This document shows positions 16,831 through 25,696 of a stretch of DNA of 64,000 nucleotides, in pieces (the stretch's first letter is position 1; every line of letters begins with the position of its first letter). The DNA is from Brevibacillus fluminis (lineage in GTDB: Bacteria; Bacillota; Bacilli; Brevibacillales; Brevibacillaceae), in the NCBI RefSeq assembly GCF_003710825.1, contig NZ_RHHQ01000008.1, positions 62,001-126,000 on the forward strand. The letters run 5' to 3'. Both the position numbers and the translations under genes were made by a program. The notes under the pieces are model-generated. The model did no database searches. It was given only the letters and a program-made list of their open reading frames with translations, and was not told where the DNA came from.

Positions 16831-16954
16831 TTCCGTTGAAACCCCCGGATCAAATGATCCAGTACCATCGGCAAGGATTTTAACCTACGCGGAAAAAATT
16901 CCGCTCTTTACCGACAACGATTTACAGCGAATCGCTGCCCCTGTTGCATTGCTA

Positions 16955-16994
16955 CCCTGTGCGAGCCTCTTTGCTCCGCAGGGTTCTTTCGTTT
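16955..16994 (+). terminator. Probable intrinsic terminator of the PadR-DUF4180 gene
   Basis: CCCTG-T-GCGAGC pairs imperfectly with GCTC-CGCAGGG around a CTCTTT loop, followed by TTCTTTCGTTT. It lies about 120 bases after the stop codon at 16830. The stretch between (16831-16954) shows no gene. Confidence 0.5.
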
Positions 16995-17086
16995 CAAGCA
17001 GCACCCACTGATGCAAGGTACATACTTCTTCCAGTACTGGTTAAAATGAGTGTACACAGTCGTCGGTGAGAGGAGTTCGCCTTTCT

Positions 17087-18637
17087 ATGCGCAACGGAGG
17101 AATCCCAAACAGTCTTACCAGCACCCCAGATATGTATGCGCTAAGCAGCGAAACGTCGCTGACTTCTTCCCTCCCCGCAAACATCGAATTGATCATGGGA
17201 GTCATCGGACATAGCGGCGACATTGTCCTGCGCGAGCTTTGCATCTTGCATTCGCCATGCAACGCTGCGCTTGTCTATATCCACGGGATTGTAGACACTG
17301 ACCTCATCAACGACTATGTTTTATCCCCTTTGATGCATGGAAAGATAGAGGTTGCCGAACACGGCGATTACGGAGACAAAATCGACTATGCACGGCTGAA
17401 AAACATCGTCGCGAGCTCGGTGATCGGCCTCTGTGAAGTGAAAGAGGTTTCCCTCTTGGAGGTGTGCATAGAGAACATCCTATCAGGCAAAACGGTGTTG
17501 CTGATTGACGGAATCGAAGGGTGCATGGTGCTCGGCACCAGCGGAGGAAAATCCCGCAACATCGAGGAGCCCGTCACCGAATCTGTCGTGCGCGGTTCAC
17601 GGGAAGGATTTGTGGAAGATATCGGCACCAATCTCGCCATTGTGCGGAAGCTGGTGAAGAATCCGAATCTTACGGTGCTCTTTTATCGGGTTGGACGAGA
17701 AACGCGAAGAGAGCTGGCGGTCGTTTATCTCAAAAACATCGCAAATGATACGCTTGTCGAGGAAGTCATGCGGCGAATCGAGCAAATTGACATTGACGAT
17801 GCGCCTGAGTCGGGCTCGATCGAGCAGTTGATCGAGGACAATCCCTGGTCTCCGTTTCCACAGCTGCAAAACACGGAGCGCCCGGATAAAGTGGTTGCAG
17901 CGCTGCTTGAGGGGCGAATCGGGATTATATTGGACGGCACGCCGTTCACTCTGCTTGCACCCGTCACATTTCCGATGCTGCTGCAAGCGCCGGAGGATTA
18001 TTACGAACGCTGGCTCGTGGGCTCCCTCATCCGCATCTTGCGTTACTTGCTTGTCTTTATGGGGCTGTTCCTGCCCTCTCTGTATATCGCTCTTGTTTCT
18101 TATCATCAAGGCTTGATTCCATCCAAGCTGGCTATTTCCATTACGTCTAGCAGGGAGGGCGTGCCTTTTCCCACCATCATCGAAGCGTTGCTCATGGAAG
18201 TCACGATCGAGATCTTGCGGGAAGCCGGGATCCGCCTGCCCAAACCCATCGGCCAAGCGGTCGGCATCGTGGGCGGACTCGTGATCGGGCAATCGGCCGT
18301 TACAGCGGGAATCGTAAGTCCGATCATGGTCATTGTGGTATCGGTGACAGCCATCTCGTCCTTCGCCCTTCCCAACTATAGCGGGGGCATTTCTTTGCGC
18401 ATTTTGCGATTCGGAATGATGCTTGCCGCATCGATTTTGGGCTTGTACGGAATCGTATTGGCGTTTTTATTGATCTGTTGCCATGTTGTCCGCCTGAAAA
18501 GCTTTGGCGTCAATTATGCGGGAGCGTTTGTGCACACCCACGTATCCGATCTCAAAGATACCTTCATCAGGTTCCCCCTCTTTTTGATGAAGCAACGCCC
18601 CAAAATATTCAGGCCGAAAGACAAGCGTCGGATGTGA
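17087..18637 (+). CDS. GerA-family spore germination protein (A subunit)
   Basis: A 516-residue GerAA/GerKA-type subunit of a nutrient germinant receptor, located in the inner membrane of the spore. The N-terminal hydrophilic half has the family motifs GKTVLLIDG, EPVTESVVRGSREGFVEDIGTNL and LTVLFYRVGRETRRELAVVYLKNIAN. Then come DNPWSPFPQLQNTERPD and GRIGIILDGTPFTLLAP, followed by about five membrane helices from 300 onward, including PKPIGQAVGIVGGLVIGQSAV. I prefer the ATG at 17087 with GAGGAG upstream; a GTG at 17066 is in frame but overlaps that site. It heads an A-B-B-C operon. The germinant cannot be predicted. Confidence 0.93.
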   Translation: MRNGGIPNSLTSTPDMYALSSETSLTSSLPANIELIMGVIGHSGDIVLRELCILHSPCNAALVYIHGIVDTDLINDYVLSPLMHGKIEVAEHGDYGDKIDYARLKNIVASSVIGLCEVKEVSLLEVCIENILSGKTVLLIDGIEGCMVLGTSGGKSRNIEEPVTESVVRGSREGFVEDIGTNLAIVRKLVKNPNLTVLFYRVGRETRRELAVVYLKNIANDTLVEEVMRRIEQIDIDDAPESGSIEQLIEDNPWSPFPQLQNTERPDKVVAALLEGRIGIILDGTPFTLLAPVTFPMLLQAPEDYYERWLVGSLIRILRYLLVFMGLFLPSLYIALVSYHQGLIPSKLAISITSSREGVPFPTIIEALLMEVTIEILREAGIRLPKPIGQAVGIVGGLVIGQSAVTAGIVSPIMVIVVSVTAISSFALPNYSGGISLRILRFGMMLAASILGLYGIVLAFLLICCHVVRLKSFGVNYAGAFVHTHVSDLKDTFIRFPLFLMKQRPKIFRPKDKRRM

Positions 18638-18659
18638 TGACGATCCACACAAAAATGGG

Positions 18660-19778
18660 GTGTGCGTGATTTTGCCAAATCTTGATGAGAAATTAGCGAC
18701 ATATCAAGTAACAGCAGGAATCGCTTCCTACATAACCGGGGTCGGGGTTGTCACGCTGCCGAGAGTAGCTGGCCAGCAAACAGGGACGCCAGATGTGTGG
18801 ATTAGTTTACTGCTTGCGGGAATCATCAGCATCGGGTTGGGATGGGTCTGCGCGAAGCTCGGCCAGCGCCATCCTGGGCAAACCTTGTTTCAATACAGCC
18901 AGCTCCTGATGGGGAAGCCGATCGGTTTCATCGTGAACTTGCTGTTTGTCACGTATTTCCTGACAACAGCAACCTACCAAGCGCGAATCGATGCGGAAGT
19001 GATCCGGCATTATTTATTGGATCGCACGCCGATCGCGTTCACCACGCTTTGCTTTATCCTGATCGCTGCATATCTCGTCGTTGGAGGAATCAACCCGATC
19101 GTCCGTTTATGCGAGTTATTGCTTCCGCTTACAACCATCGTCATTATCGGCGTAATGCTGCTTGGCATCCGCAATTTCCATATCGATTACTTTCGTCCCG
19201 TTCTTTCGGAAGGCGTGCTTCCCATTCTGAAAGGGTTGAAAGCGACGGCTCTCCCGTTTTCAGGGTTTGAAAGCATCTTGATCCTCTCCGCATTTATGAC
19301 TGTGCCGAAAAAGGCAGCGAAAGCCGTAACCATCAGCCTCCTTATTCCGGCACTCATCTATTTGACGGTCATTGTCATCGTGATCGGAAACATCAGCTTC
19401 GATACCGTGAAAACATTGACATGGCCAACGGTTGAAGTGATTCGAAGCATTGAAATTCCGGGAGCCTTCTTCTCCAATTTTGAGATCATGTTCATCGCCG
19501 TCTGGGTGATTCAAATTTTTATCACCTGCGTATTCGGCCTCTATTTCGCCAGTTTGGGCCTGAGCCTGATGATGCGGACCAACATCAAGCACCTGCATTT
19601 TTTTATCATCCCGTTTGTCTACTTTTTATCCTTGTACCCGGATACGTTGGGTGCAGCCTTTAAATTCGGGGATTTCAACGGATATATGGCCATGCTGTTA
19701 TCGGGACTCATACCGCTCGTTCTGTTAATGCTCTCCTACATTAGGGGCAAGCCGCAAGGAGAACGCCACCAAGAATAA
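18660..19778 (+). CDS. GerB-family germination permease subunit (first copy)
   Basis: A 372-residue membrane protein of the APC-superfamily GerAB/GerKB type, with about ten hydrophobic segments and the family landmarks GVGVVTLPRVAGQQTGTPD, LGQRHPGQTLFQYSQLLMGK and WPTVEVIRSIEIPGAFFSNFE. It is the likely germinant-binding permease subunit. Translation probably starts at the GTG at 18660 or at a nearby GTG/TTG (18666, 18672); the ribosome site is weak and does not decide. It follows the A subunit after 22 bases and is followed by a second, clearly paralogous B subunit. Confidence 0.92.
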   Translation: MCVILPNLDEKLATYQVTAGIASYITGVGVVTLPRVAGQQTGTPDVWISLLLAGIISIGLGWVCAKLGQRHPGQTLFQYSQLLMGKPIGFIVNLLFVTYFLTTATYQARIDAEVIRHYLLDRTPIAFTTLCFILIAAYLVVGGINPIVRLCELLLPLTTIVIIGVMLLGIRNFHIDYFRPVLSEGVLPILKGLKATALPFSGFESILILSAFMTVPKKAAKAVTISLLIPALIYLTVIVIVIGNISFDTVKTLTWPTVEVIRSIEIPGAFFSNFEIMFIAVWVIQIFITCVFGLYFASLGLSLMMRTNIKHLHFFIIPFVYFLSLYPDTLGAAFKFGDFNGYMAMLLSGLIPLVLLMLSYIRGKPQGERHQE

Positions 19779-19824
19779 TGCCAATCTTTCCCGAACATCC
19801 TAGCATCATAAGGAAGTGATTGCA

Positions 19825-20934
19825 TTGCAGCAAGCGCGGGATGACAAGCTGGCATTTTCTCAAGTATCAATCGGGATGGCTTCCTTTATTCTTGGGGCAG
19901 GGATCGTGTCTCTTCCGCGCTCTGCGGGTGAGGCGGCCGGCACACCGGATATCTGGATAAGCGTCTTGCTGGCGGGGGGCATTGCCATCCTCTTTGGCTG
20001 CGTATGCGCCAAGCTGAACCAGCGCTTCCCAGGATTGACCATTTATCAGTTCAGCTCGCTTCTGCTCGGCAAACCGATCGGCTATTTGCTCAACTTTGTT
20101 TTCATCACGTATTGGCTGATCATGGCCGCCTACGAATTGCGAATGCAGGCTGAGGTGATCCGGCATTTTTTATTAGATCGGACGCCGATCGCATTTACCT
20201 CTCTATGCTTTTTGGCGATCAGCGCCTATCTGGTTCTCGGCGGAATCAACCCGATCATGCGCCTGTCCGAAATCGTTTTCCCCATTACGACTATCGTCAT
20301 CATGGGAATCATGATGCTCAGCCTCAAAAGTTTTGATTTCAACCATTTTCGCCCTGTGCTCAGTGACGGCATCACACCTGTGCTAAAAGCGGTGAAACCT
20401 GCCTCACTGTCCTATCTGGGGTTTGAAACGATCTTAGTCATGGGCGCCGTTGCAAGCGAACCGAAGAAGCTGATGAGAGCGGTTATGATCGGAATGGTGT
20501 TCCCCATCGTGATCTATTCCATCACTTTAGTAATGACAGTCGGTACACTAAGTGTAGATGTCGTTAAAACGTTGACATGGCCGACCATCGAAGTGATCCG
20601 CTCGATTGAAATTCCCGGCGCTTTCTTCTCCAACTTCGAATTGTTTTTTATCGTGGTGTGGACGATCCAGATTTTCACGACGATGGTTTCAGGTTATTAT
20701 TATGCCAGCTTAGGCGTGAGCTATATGTTTAAAACCGAGCTTAAATACGTTCAATACGGCTTTTTTTTCGTGATCTATTTTCTGGCTTTGTACCCCGAAG
20801 ATTTGAATGAGGCATTCTCGTTGGGGGATACGGTTGGGAACTTGTCGATGTTCACTGCGGGGGCGATTCCGCTGCTCCTGCTGCTTATCTCCAGCATAAA
20901 GGGACATGGGAAAAATGGAAAAAACAACGCGTAA
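19825..20934 (+). CDS. GerB-family germination permease subunit (second copy)
   Basis: A 369-residue paralogue of the preceding gene, sharing long blocks such as LDRTPIAFTSLCF and TLTWPTIEVIRSIEIPG. It keeps all GerB landmarks (GAGIVSLPRSAGEAAGTPD) and about ten membrane segments. I prefer the TTG at 19825, with AAGGA about 10 bases upstream. The in-frame GTG at 19816 is too close to that site. Its 3' end overlaps the start of the GerC gene by about 20-29 bases, implying translational coupling. Tandem duplication of the B subunit could widen germinant recognition, which is inference. Confidence 0.92.
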   Translation: MQQARDDKLAFSQVSIGMASFILGAGIVSLPRSAGEAAGTPDIWISVLLAGGIAILFGCVCAKLNQRFPGLTIYQFSSLLLGKPIGYLLNFVFITYWLIMAAYELRMQAEVIRHFLLDRTPIAFTSLCFLAISAYLVLGGINPIMRLSEIVFPITTIVIMGIMMLSLKSFDFNHFRPVLSDGITPVLKAVKPASLSYLGFETILVMGAVASEPKKLMRAVMIGMVFPIVIYSITLVMTVGTLSVDVVKTLTWPTIEVIRSIEIPGAFFSNFELFFIVVWTIQIFTTMVSGYYYASLGVSYMFKTELKYVQYGFFFVIYFLALYPEDLNEAFSLGDTVGNLSMFTAGAIPLLLLLISSIKGHGKNGKNNA

Positions 20935-22078
20935 ATCTGTCGCAATCCTCTTGCTATGCATCGCGCTCCTATCGGCTGGATGCTGGGACCGCCGTGAAAT
21001 TGAAGATATGGGAATGGTCGTTGGCGTAGCCATCGATAAAGGGAAAGGAAAGCAAAAAAACAAGATCGTCATCACCAATCAATTCGTGAATACACTGACT
21101 GGCAAAAAAGAGGAAGCGACCGTCCATCGGGCCTACAATCTGGAAAGCGCAGAAATAAACGTGTATGAAACCTCGAAATACATGTCTACCTTGACGGACA
21201 ATACGCCTTACTATACGCACCTGAAAGTGATAGTCATCAGCGAAGACATCGCGACCTCCGTCGATCTGATGAATCTGATCAACTGGTTTTTGCGCGACCG
21301 CCAACTGCGGCGAACGATCAACATCGTCATCGCAAAGGGATCAGCAAAAGAAATTTTGAAGAAAGAAACCGAAAAAGGCGAAATCCCCTCGATTGAGATT
21401 TGGGGAACGACCAAAAACTATAAAGATACAGCGAAAATCCCGATCTTCCTCACCATCGGCGAGATGGGCATGAACATGACGCAAAAGAAAAGCTATCTCG
21501 TCCAGCGGATCGAACCGCAGAAAAAGTGGGTGAAGCTGTCAGGAGCTGCAGTCATCAGCGGCAAAGAGCGGAAGCTGATCGGCTGGCTGAATGACCAGGA
21601 CATGTTGGGGCTGAAATTTTTGCAGGGCGGCAAACAAGCGACCGGTAGCGGGGTTATCCCTGTGATCGACCCGGATACAAAAAATCCCATCGTTTATGAG
21701 TATAAAAAGATAAAGTCGACCATCAACTCGATCGGCAAGGGAGACCAACTGGCTTTTGACGTAAAAATCACCTCCGAGGGCCTCATCGATGAAGATTGGA
21801 ACCCCAACGAAGATGCTTTCAAAGAAGCCTATATCAAAAAAGCGGAGAAACTGATTGAAAACCAGGTGAAGGCGAACGTAGAAAAGCTACTTGCGAAAAT
21901 GCAAAAAAAATTGAAAGCGGATGTGTGTGGATTTGGCACGCGCTTAAAAATACAGGATTACAAAACGTGGAAACGGCTGAGAGACAATTGGGATCAAGAA
22001 TTCAGCAAAGCTTCCATCAACGTAAGCGTAAAGATCCACGTTCGTGAATTCGGCGGAAAAGGCAAGAAAAAAATATAA
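20906..22078 (+). CDS. GerC-family germination lipoprotein
   Basis: A 390-residue Ger(x)C lipoprotein. The signal peptide ends in a lipobox, LLSAGC, followed by the invariant WDRREIEDMG, so Cys at about 27 is lipid-modified. Further family motifs are TPYYTHLKVIVISEDIA, LINWFLRDRQLRR and the C-terminal FGTRLKIQDYKTW. It is the outer-face lipoprotein subunit of the germinant receptor and completes the A-B-B-C operon. The start could be the ATG at 20906 or the one at 20915; AAAGGG lies just upstream. The gene overlaps the B subunit end. Confidence 0.94.
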   Translation: MGKMEKTTRKSVAILLLCIALLSAGCWDRREIEDMGMVVGVAIDKGKGKQKNKIVITNQFVNTLTGKKEEATVHRAYNLESAEINVYETSKYMSTLTDNTPYYTHLKVIVISEDIATSVDLMNLINWFLRDRQLRRTINIVIAKGSAKEILKKETEKGEIPSIEIWGTTKNYKDTAKIPIFLTIGEMGMNMTQKKSYLVQRIEPQKKWVKLSGAAVISGKERKLIGWLNDQDMLGLKFLQGGKQATGSGVIPVIDPDTKNPIVYEYKKIKSTINSIGKGDQLAFDVKITSEGLIDEDWNPNEDAFKEAYIKKAEKLIENQVKANVEKLLAKMQKKLKADVCGFGTRLKIQDYKTWKRLRDNWDQEFSKASINVSVKIHVREFGGKGKKKI

Positions 22079-22240
22079 TCCCCATCGCAGCTGCGCACAC
22101 CGCAGATTGCCCCTGATAGTTCCAAGAATGGTAAAAAATTACCTCTAAAAGTGCGAGAATATTCCCCGGATGCCGGACATTCATTAACCGGCCTTGCTGA
22201 CCAGGTCCTCTCGTTTTTTGCGTGCAACCCGCCAAGATCA

Positions 22241-22297
22241 AGGGAGCCAGCTTGCGGGAATCATCTACATTTCCCAAGCTGGCTCCCTTCATTTTTG
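22241..22297. terminator. Strong terminator between the convergent ger operon and CGNR gene
   Basis: AGGGAGCCAGCTTG (22241-22254) and CAAGCTGGCTCCCT (22275-22288) are exact reverse complements. The plus strand continues TCATTTTTGC, so it can stop the germination operon. It also abuts the stop codon of the minus-strand CGNR gene. The interval 22079-22240 holds no gene I can support. Confidence 0.8.
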
Positions 22298-22849
22298 CAG
22301 CTTTTTCCTCGCATAAAACTCTGCGGCCTTTTGTCGGTTCCCGCATGTCTCCATGCTGCACCAACGTCGTTTTCCTGACTTGGAGGTATCAATAAAATGA
22401 AGAATACACTCCTCATGCTCACATGAGCGAATCCGTTCCCGTGAAACATGCTCCAGCGTGTGAATGATGGAGTGAACGACCTTATACCGCACCTCATCGG
22501 TCATCGTGATTCCCCGGCAGTTTAGTTCGAGCTTGTCTTCCGCTTGCGAAAGCGACAGGCGGACCTGTACGGTTTCCACGACGTACTGCAGCTGCAGGGT
22601 CCGCTTCGGGGCAATCTCTCCTTGCTCCAGGTCTGCCAATATCTCGAGGCATAGTTCACGGAGCGAGCGCAGCTCTGCGATTATACTTTGCAGCCCGTCC
22701 CCGTCCTTCGCACTCACCAGCAGTTCATTTGCCAGCAGCCACTGCTCCGCTTTTTCGCAGTCATCCAGAAGGTCGACACCCCGCTTATTTACGGTATTCG
22801 CCAGGTTTATCCACACGGCTCCCCCTAATACGTAGCGCGTGTTTTCCAT
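22289..22849 (-). CDS. CGNR zinc-finger protein (ABATE-type putative regulator)
   Basis: A 186-residue protein. The C terminus has the CGNR zinc finger: two cysteines near CEHEEC, then FIDTSKSGKRRWCSMETCGNRQKAAEFYARKK. This gives C-x4-C and C-x3-C plus the CGNR signature. The N-terminal part (GGAVWINLANTVNKRG to about 130) fits the ABATE / stress-induced regulator-like domain usually paired with it. These proteins are presumed transcription regulators. It is transcribed away from a pyridoxamine-oxidase-like gene, and the 115-base gap holds TTATAACC-type repeats that could be its operator. Confidence 0.88.
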   Translation of the reverse strand: MENTRYVLGGAVWINLANTVNKRGVDLLDDCEKAEQWLLANELLVSAKDGDGLQSIIAELRSLRELCLEILADLEQGEIAPKRTLQLQYVVETVQVRLSLSQAEDKLELNCRGITMTDEVRYKVVHSIIHTLEHVSRERIRSCEHEECILHFIDTSKSGKRRWCSMETCGNRQKAAEFYARKKLQK

Positions 22850-22871
22850 ATGCTTTTCACCTCAAGATTAA

Positions 22872-22953
22872 TTATAACCGTAAAAACCCCATTTACAAGT
22901 TAGAAGGTTCGTTGTATTATATAACCAGCAAATGATGAATTTAAAGGTTATAA
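22872..22953 (+). promoter_or_regulatory. Promoter and repeated TATAACC motif in divergent region
   Basis: TTTACA (22892-22897), a 17-base spacer and TATTAT (22915-22920) form a good SigA-type promoter for the rightward genes. TTATAACC (22872-22879), ATATAACC (22919-22926) and the inverted GGTTATAA (22946-22953) flank and overlap it, a likely operator set for the divergent CGNR protein. Confidence 0.6.
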
Positions 22954-22967
22954 AGAGGTGAAGCTTG

Positions 22968-23426
22968 ATGGAAGCAAGCGGAGAGCAATTTTTGCGGAGC
23001 AAGTTTCAGACGAATGGCATCCGGATTGGGCACAAGCTATCTGATTTACTGCGCCGCTATGTGGAGTCCATGGAATTTTTCTTCCTCGCGACAGCAGATC
23101 GCGCCGGCAATTGTGACTGTAGCTTTCGCGGAGGCGTCCCTTGCGTCAAAGTACTGGATGACACCACGCTCATCTTCCCCGATTATCCGGGAAACGGCGC
23201 ATTCCAAAGCTTGGGCAACATTGTGGAGAACCCGCATGTCGGCATGCTCTTCATCGATTTCACCCACCAGCAGCGGCTGCGGATCAACGGTCAGGCGGAA
23301 CTGCTGGATGACCCGGAGCTATGCGCTTTGTTCCCAGGCAGCATCCAAGTGGTTAAAGTTGTTGTTGAGGAAGTGTACCGGAACTGCTCGGCACGGATTC
23401 CCAAGTTAGTCAAACAATACAATTGA
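22968..23426 (+). CDS. Pyridoxamine 5'-phosphate oxidase-family protein
   Basis: A 152-residue split-barrel flavin-binding protein of the PNPOx-like family. The landmarks are FFFLATADRAGNCDCSFRGG, TLIFPDYPGNGAFQSLGNI, NPHVGMLFIDF and RLRINGQAEL. The D-x-x-G-x-x-D-x-S-x-[RK]-G-G arrangement resembles the subgroup often annotated as general-stress or flavin-nucleotide-binding proteins. AAAGAGGTG lies about 6 bases before the ATG at 22968. A VOC gene follows after 19 bases, so the two form an operon under the promoter at 22892-22920. The substrate is unknown. Confidence 0.87.
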   Translation: MEASGEQFLRSKFQTNGIRIGHKLSDLLRRYVESMEFFFLATADRAGNCDCSFRGGVPCVKVLDDTTLIFPDYPGNGAFQSLGNIVENPHVGMLFIDFTHQQRLRINGQAELLDDPELCALFPGSIQVVKVVVEEVYRNCSARIPKLVKQYN

Positions 23427-23445
23427 AATGAAAGCTGGTGGACGT

Positions 23446-23883
23446 ATGGCAATGACAAAAGGCGTGAACCATGTCGGATTGAGCGTAACAAACCTGGAGG
23501 CTTCCAAACGATTTTTTACCGACATTCTGGAATTTGAACTGTTGAAATATGTTGAAGGTGATCATGCCTTTGTGACAGACGGCACGACGATGATTACCTT
23601 ATGGCAGACAGCCGAACAAGCAGCGACCGTGAAAACAGCAGGCCTGCACCATCTCGCCTTGCAGGTGGAGTCCGTTGCCGTACTGCGCCAACTGGAAGAA
23701 CGCATGAAACAAAACGGAATTCGCCTGCAATTCGACGGGATCGGCGTACGCGGCCAGGAAGGCGGCTTCATTGCACTTTTCTGCTACGACCCGAGCGGCA
23801 TTCGCATCGAGCTTGCGACCTCTGAAAAAGATGTGACCGGCGGGGTGCCGATTATCGGGGGCTGCGGCGTGGTGGAGGAGTAA
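23446..23883 (+). CDS. VOC-family (glyoxalase/bleomycin resistance-like) protein
   Basis: A 145-residue VOC protein with paired beta-alpha-beta-beta-beta modules. The first is GVNHVGLSVTNLEASKRFFTDILEFE and the second begins GLHHLALQVESVAVLRQLEERM. The end FYDPSGIRIELATSE pattern (here CYDPSGIRIELATSE) supplies a metal-ligand Glu. With His in NHVG and HHLA the site looks intact for a divalent metal. Functions in the family range from glyoxalase and dioxygenase to antibiotic sequestration. I chose the ATG at 23446, preceded by GGTGG; ATGs at 23428 and 23452 are also in frame. It is probably co-transcribed with the preceding flavin-binding gene. Confidence 0.87.
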   Translation: MAMTKGVNHVGLSVTNLEASKRFFTDILEFELLKYVEGDHAFVTDGTTMITLWQTAEQAATVKTAGLHHLALQVESVAVLRQLEERMKQNGIRLQFDGIGVRGQEGGFIALFCYDPSGIRIELATSEKDVTGGVPIIGGCGVVEE

Positions 23884-23892
23884 CCGCGTTTT

Positions 23893-23923
23893 TTGCCAAA
23901 AGAAAAGCACTTCGTGAGTGCTT
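23893..23923 (-). terminator. Intrinsic terminator of the TetR gene
   Basis: AAGCACT (23905-23911) and AGTGCTT (23917-23923) pair around TTCGT-like loop bases, and the minus strand continues TTTTCTTTTGG. It lies 10 bases after the stop at 23933. It also separates the convergent VOC gene. Confidence 0.75.
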
Positions 23924-23932
23924 CTTGGCTAT

Positions 23933-24523
23933 CTACGGCAAGATGATTTTCATCAAGCGCTCAACGTCCTGCTGCCAATAGCCCGGAACCGTTTGGCCCG
24001 CTTGCAGCATCAATCCGGTTAAGACCGAAAAGTACAGAAATAAAAGCCGCTCAGGATCACCTGGGCTGAACTCTCCCAGCTGCTGCCCTTTGATGAAGAG
24101 TGGCAGCAGTTGCCCCATCATTTCGCTTGGCGGATTTTGCTCAATAATTGCCTTCGCTTCCGCAGGCACCTCTGCGGATGTCTGCACCTGCTGCAAGAGC
24201 AGGAAAAACGGGGCATGGTCCGCTTCAAGCATCGTCCGTGACAATGCCGTAAGCTGCTCTTTTGGCGTCCCCGGCAATTGCTTCACATTTGCAAAAGCCG
24301 ATCGCGCTTCCTCCATCGCTTCTTTCACAAGAATCGTAAACAGCTCCTCCTTGGAGCTGAAATAGCGGTAAGACAATCCTTGGCTGATCCCTGCCTCAGC
24401 TGCGATCATGCTCATTTTCGCTCCGGCGATCCCCTTTTCGGCAAAAACCTTCAGGGCAGCCGTCTTTATTTGTTCCCTGCGTGCATCGTGTAACGGATCT
24501 GTCTGCTGCTCATTTCCCCGCAT
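23933..24523 (-). CDS. TetR/AcrR-family transcriptional regulator
   Basis: A 196-residue TetR protein. The N-terminal helix-turn-helix reads AALKVFAEKGIAGAKMSMIAAEAGISQGLSYRYFSSKEEL (about 22-61). The C-terminal ligand domain is helical and hydrophobic (PERLLFLYFSVLTGLMLQAG). GGAGTG lies about 8 bases before the ATG at 24523. It follows the SDR gene by 58 bases in the same direction, so both may be one transcript. A palindrome with ATGAATG/CATTCAT arms lies upstream of that SDR gene and is the likely operator. The ligand is unknown. Confidence 0.92.
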   Translation of the reverse strand: MRGNEQQTDPLHDARREQIKTAALKVFAEKGIAGAKMSMIAAEAGISQGLSYRYFSSKEELFTILVKEAMEEARSAFANVKQLPGTPKEQLTALSRTMLEADHAPFFLLLQQVQTSAEVPAEAKAIIEQNPPSEMMGQLLPLFIKGQQLGEFSPGDPERLLFLYFSVLTGLMLQAGQTVPGYWQQDVERLMKIILP

Positions 24524-24581
24524 CGCACGTTCACTCCTTTCCTTTTATCAATAGCGATTGTTGTTTCCTTCGAAACCTTCT

Positions 24582-25484
24582 TCAGACGCGAATCTGCGCC
24601 GCACTTTCTTCCCACAGCCTTTTTGCCGCGTCCGTATCCTGCGCCTGCACGGATGGGAGCGCTGGCTTCCTGTCAACGAAATAGCCGCCATTCCAGTGTG
24701 GTTCCAGCGTAGCTTCCGCCAACCATACCAATGTTTCGGCCCCTTTTTCCGGCGTCCGGGCAAACCTTTTCATCACAGCCATCGTCATGCGGGCGAGCCT
24801 GCCGTTGTTCTGATTGAAATTCGTCGCCACCAGGCCGGGATCGAAACAATAAGCGGACACTTGTGTCCCTGCAAGCCTCCTCGCCAATTCTGCCGTGAAC
24901 AAAATATTGGCGAGCTTGGTTTCGGCATATCGCAGCGTCGGCCCGCCCAACAGCTTGCCTGGGAAACGATAGGCACGTTCGGCACCCAGATCGTCAAAGC
25001 ATATCCCACGTTTGGCCATTTTGTGACCATGAGAAGCGGTAGTAATCACACGTCCATGCCCGCTTGCCTTCAACTGATCGAGCAGAAGGTTGGTCAACAG
25101 AAACGGCGCCAAATGATTGACGGCCCACGTCATTTCTACTCCGTCCTCAGTCAGTATGCGCTCTTCAAACAGGGCACCCGCATTGTTGAGCAAAAGATCG
25201 ATCTGCGGATGTGCGGCGGCAATGGCAGCAGCGGCTTTGCGGATGGATGACTGTGACGCCATATCAGCTGCAAACACGTCGATTGTAGCGCAACCACCCG
25301 TCTCCTGCCGAATTTGGGTCGCAACCTCAGCGGCTTTCGCTTCGTTCCTTGCGATGATCCCCAAATTGGCACCGCGTGCAGCGAGTTCCAGCGCCGCTGC
25401 CAACCCAATTCCGCTGGTCGCCCCGGTGATCACGACGTATTTACCCTTAACTGCTCCACTCACAACATCATTCATTCGCTCCAC
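24582..25484 (-). CDS. SDR-family NAD(P)-dependent oxidoreductase (retinol dehydrogenase-like)
   Basis: A 300-residue short-chain dehydrogenase. The cofactor motif TGATSGIGLAAALELAARG lies at about 20-38, LLLNNAGALF near 95, and the catalytic YAETKLANILF (Y-x-x-x-K) near 170 with an upstream Ser in TTASHGHK. The long C-terminal segment and substrate loop resemble the retinol-dehydrogenase/WWOX-like SDR group. It would reduce or oxidise a carbonyl/alcohol with NAD(P)H in the cytoplasm. I keep the GTG at 25484, with GGGGGA about 8 bases upstream; an ATG three codons later is possible. The TetR gene follows, and a palindromic operator precedes. Confidence 0.92.
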   Translation of the reverse strand: MERMNDVVSGAVKGKYVVITGATSGIGLAAALELAARGANLGIIARNEAKAAEVATQIRQETGGCATIDVFAADMASQSSIRKAAAAIAAAHPQIDLLLNNAGALFEERILTEDGVEMTWAVNHLAPFLLTNLLLDQLKASGHGRVITTASHGHKMAKRGICFDDLGAERAYRFPGKLLGGPTLRYAETKLANILFTAELARRLAGTQVSAYCFDPGLVATNFNQNNGRLARMTMAVMKRFARTPEKGAETLVWLAEATLEPHWNGGYFVDRKPALPSVQAQDTDAAKRLWEESAAQIRV

Positions 25485-25512
25485 TGTCCCATTCCCCCTT
25501 TTTCATTAATAA

Positions 25513-25529
25513 ATGAATGGTTCATTCAT
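25513..25529. promoter_or_regulatory. TetR-type operator upstream of the SDR gene
   Basis: ATGAATG (25513-25519), GTT, CATTCAT (25523-25529). This short perfect palindrome resembles FadR/TetR operators of Bacillota. It is 29 bases before the SDR start codon and is the likely site for the co-transcribed TetR protein. Confidence 0.65.
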
Positions 25530-25696
25530 CAACTTATACCAAATATATACAATGATGATCGGTTCGTCAATCATCCGTTTGCCCAAAAATTTCATTTCCT
25601 GACCCCCATACTCGCTCTGCTGTTCCGCTCCCATGTCAAATAGCCTCATCATTCCTCGCTAACCATTCGCGAGCTTGGAAAGTTTCCCGTAAATTC

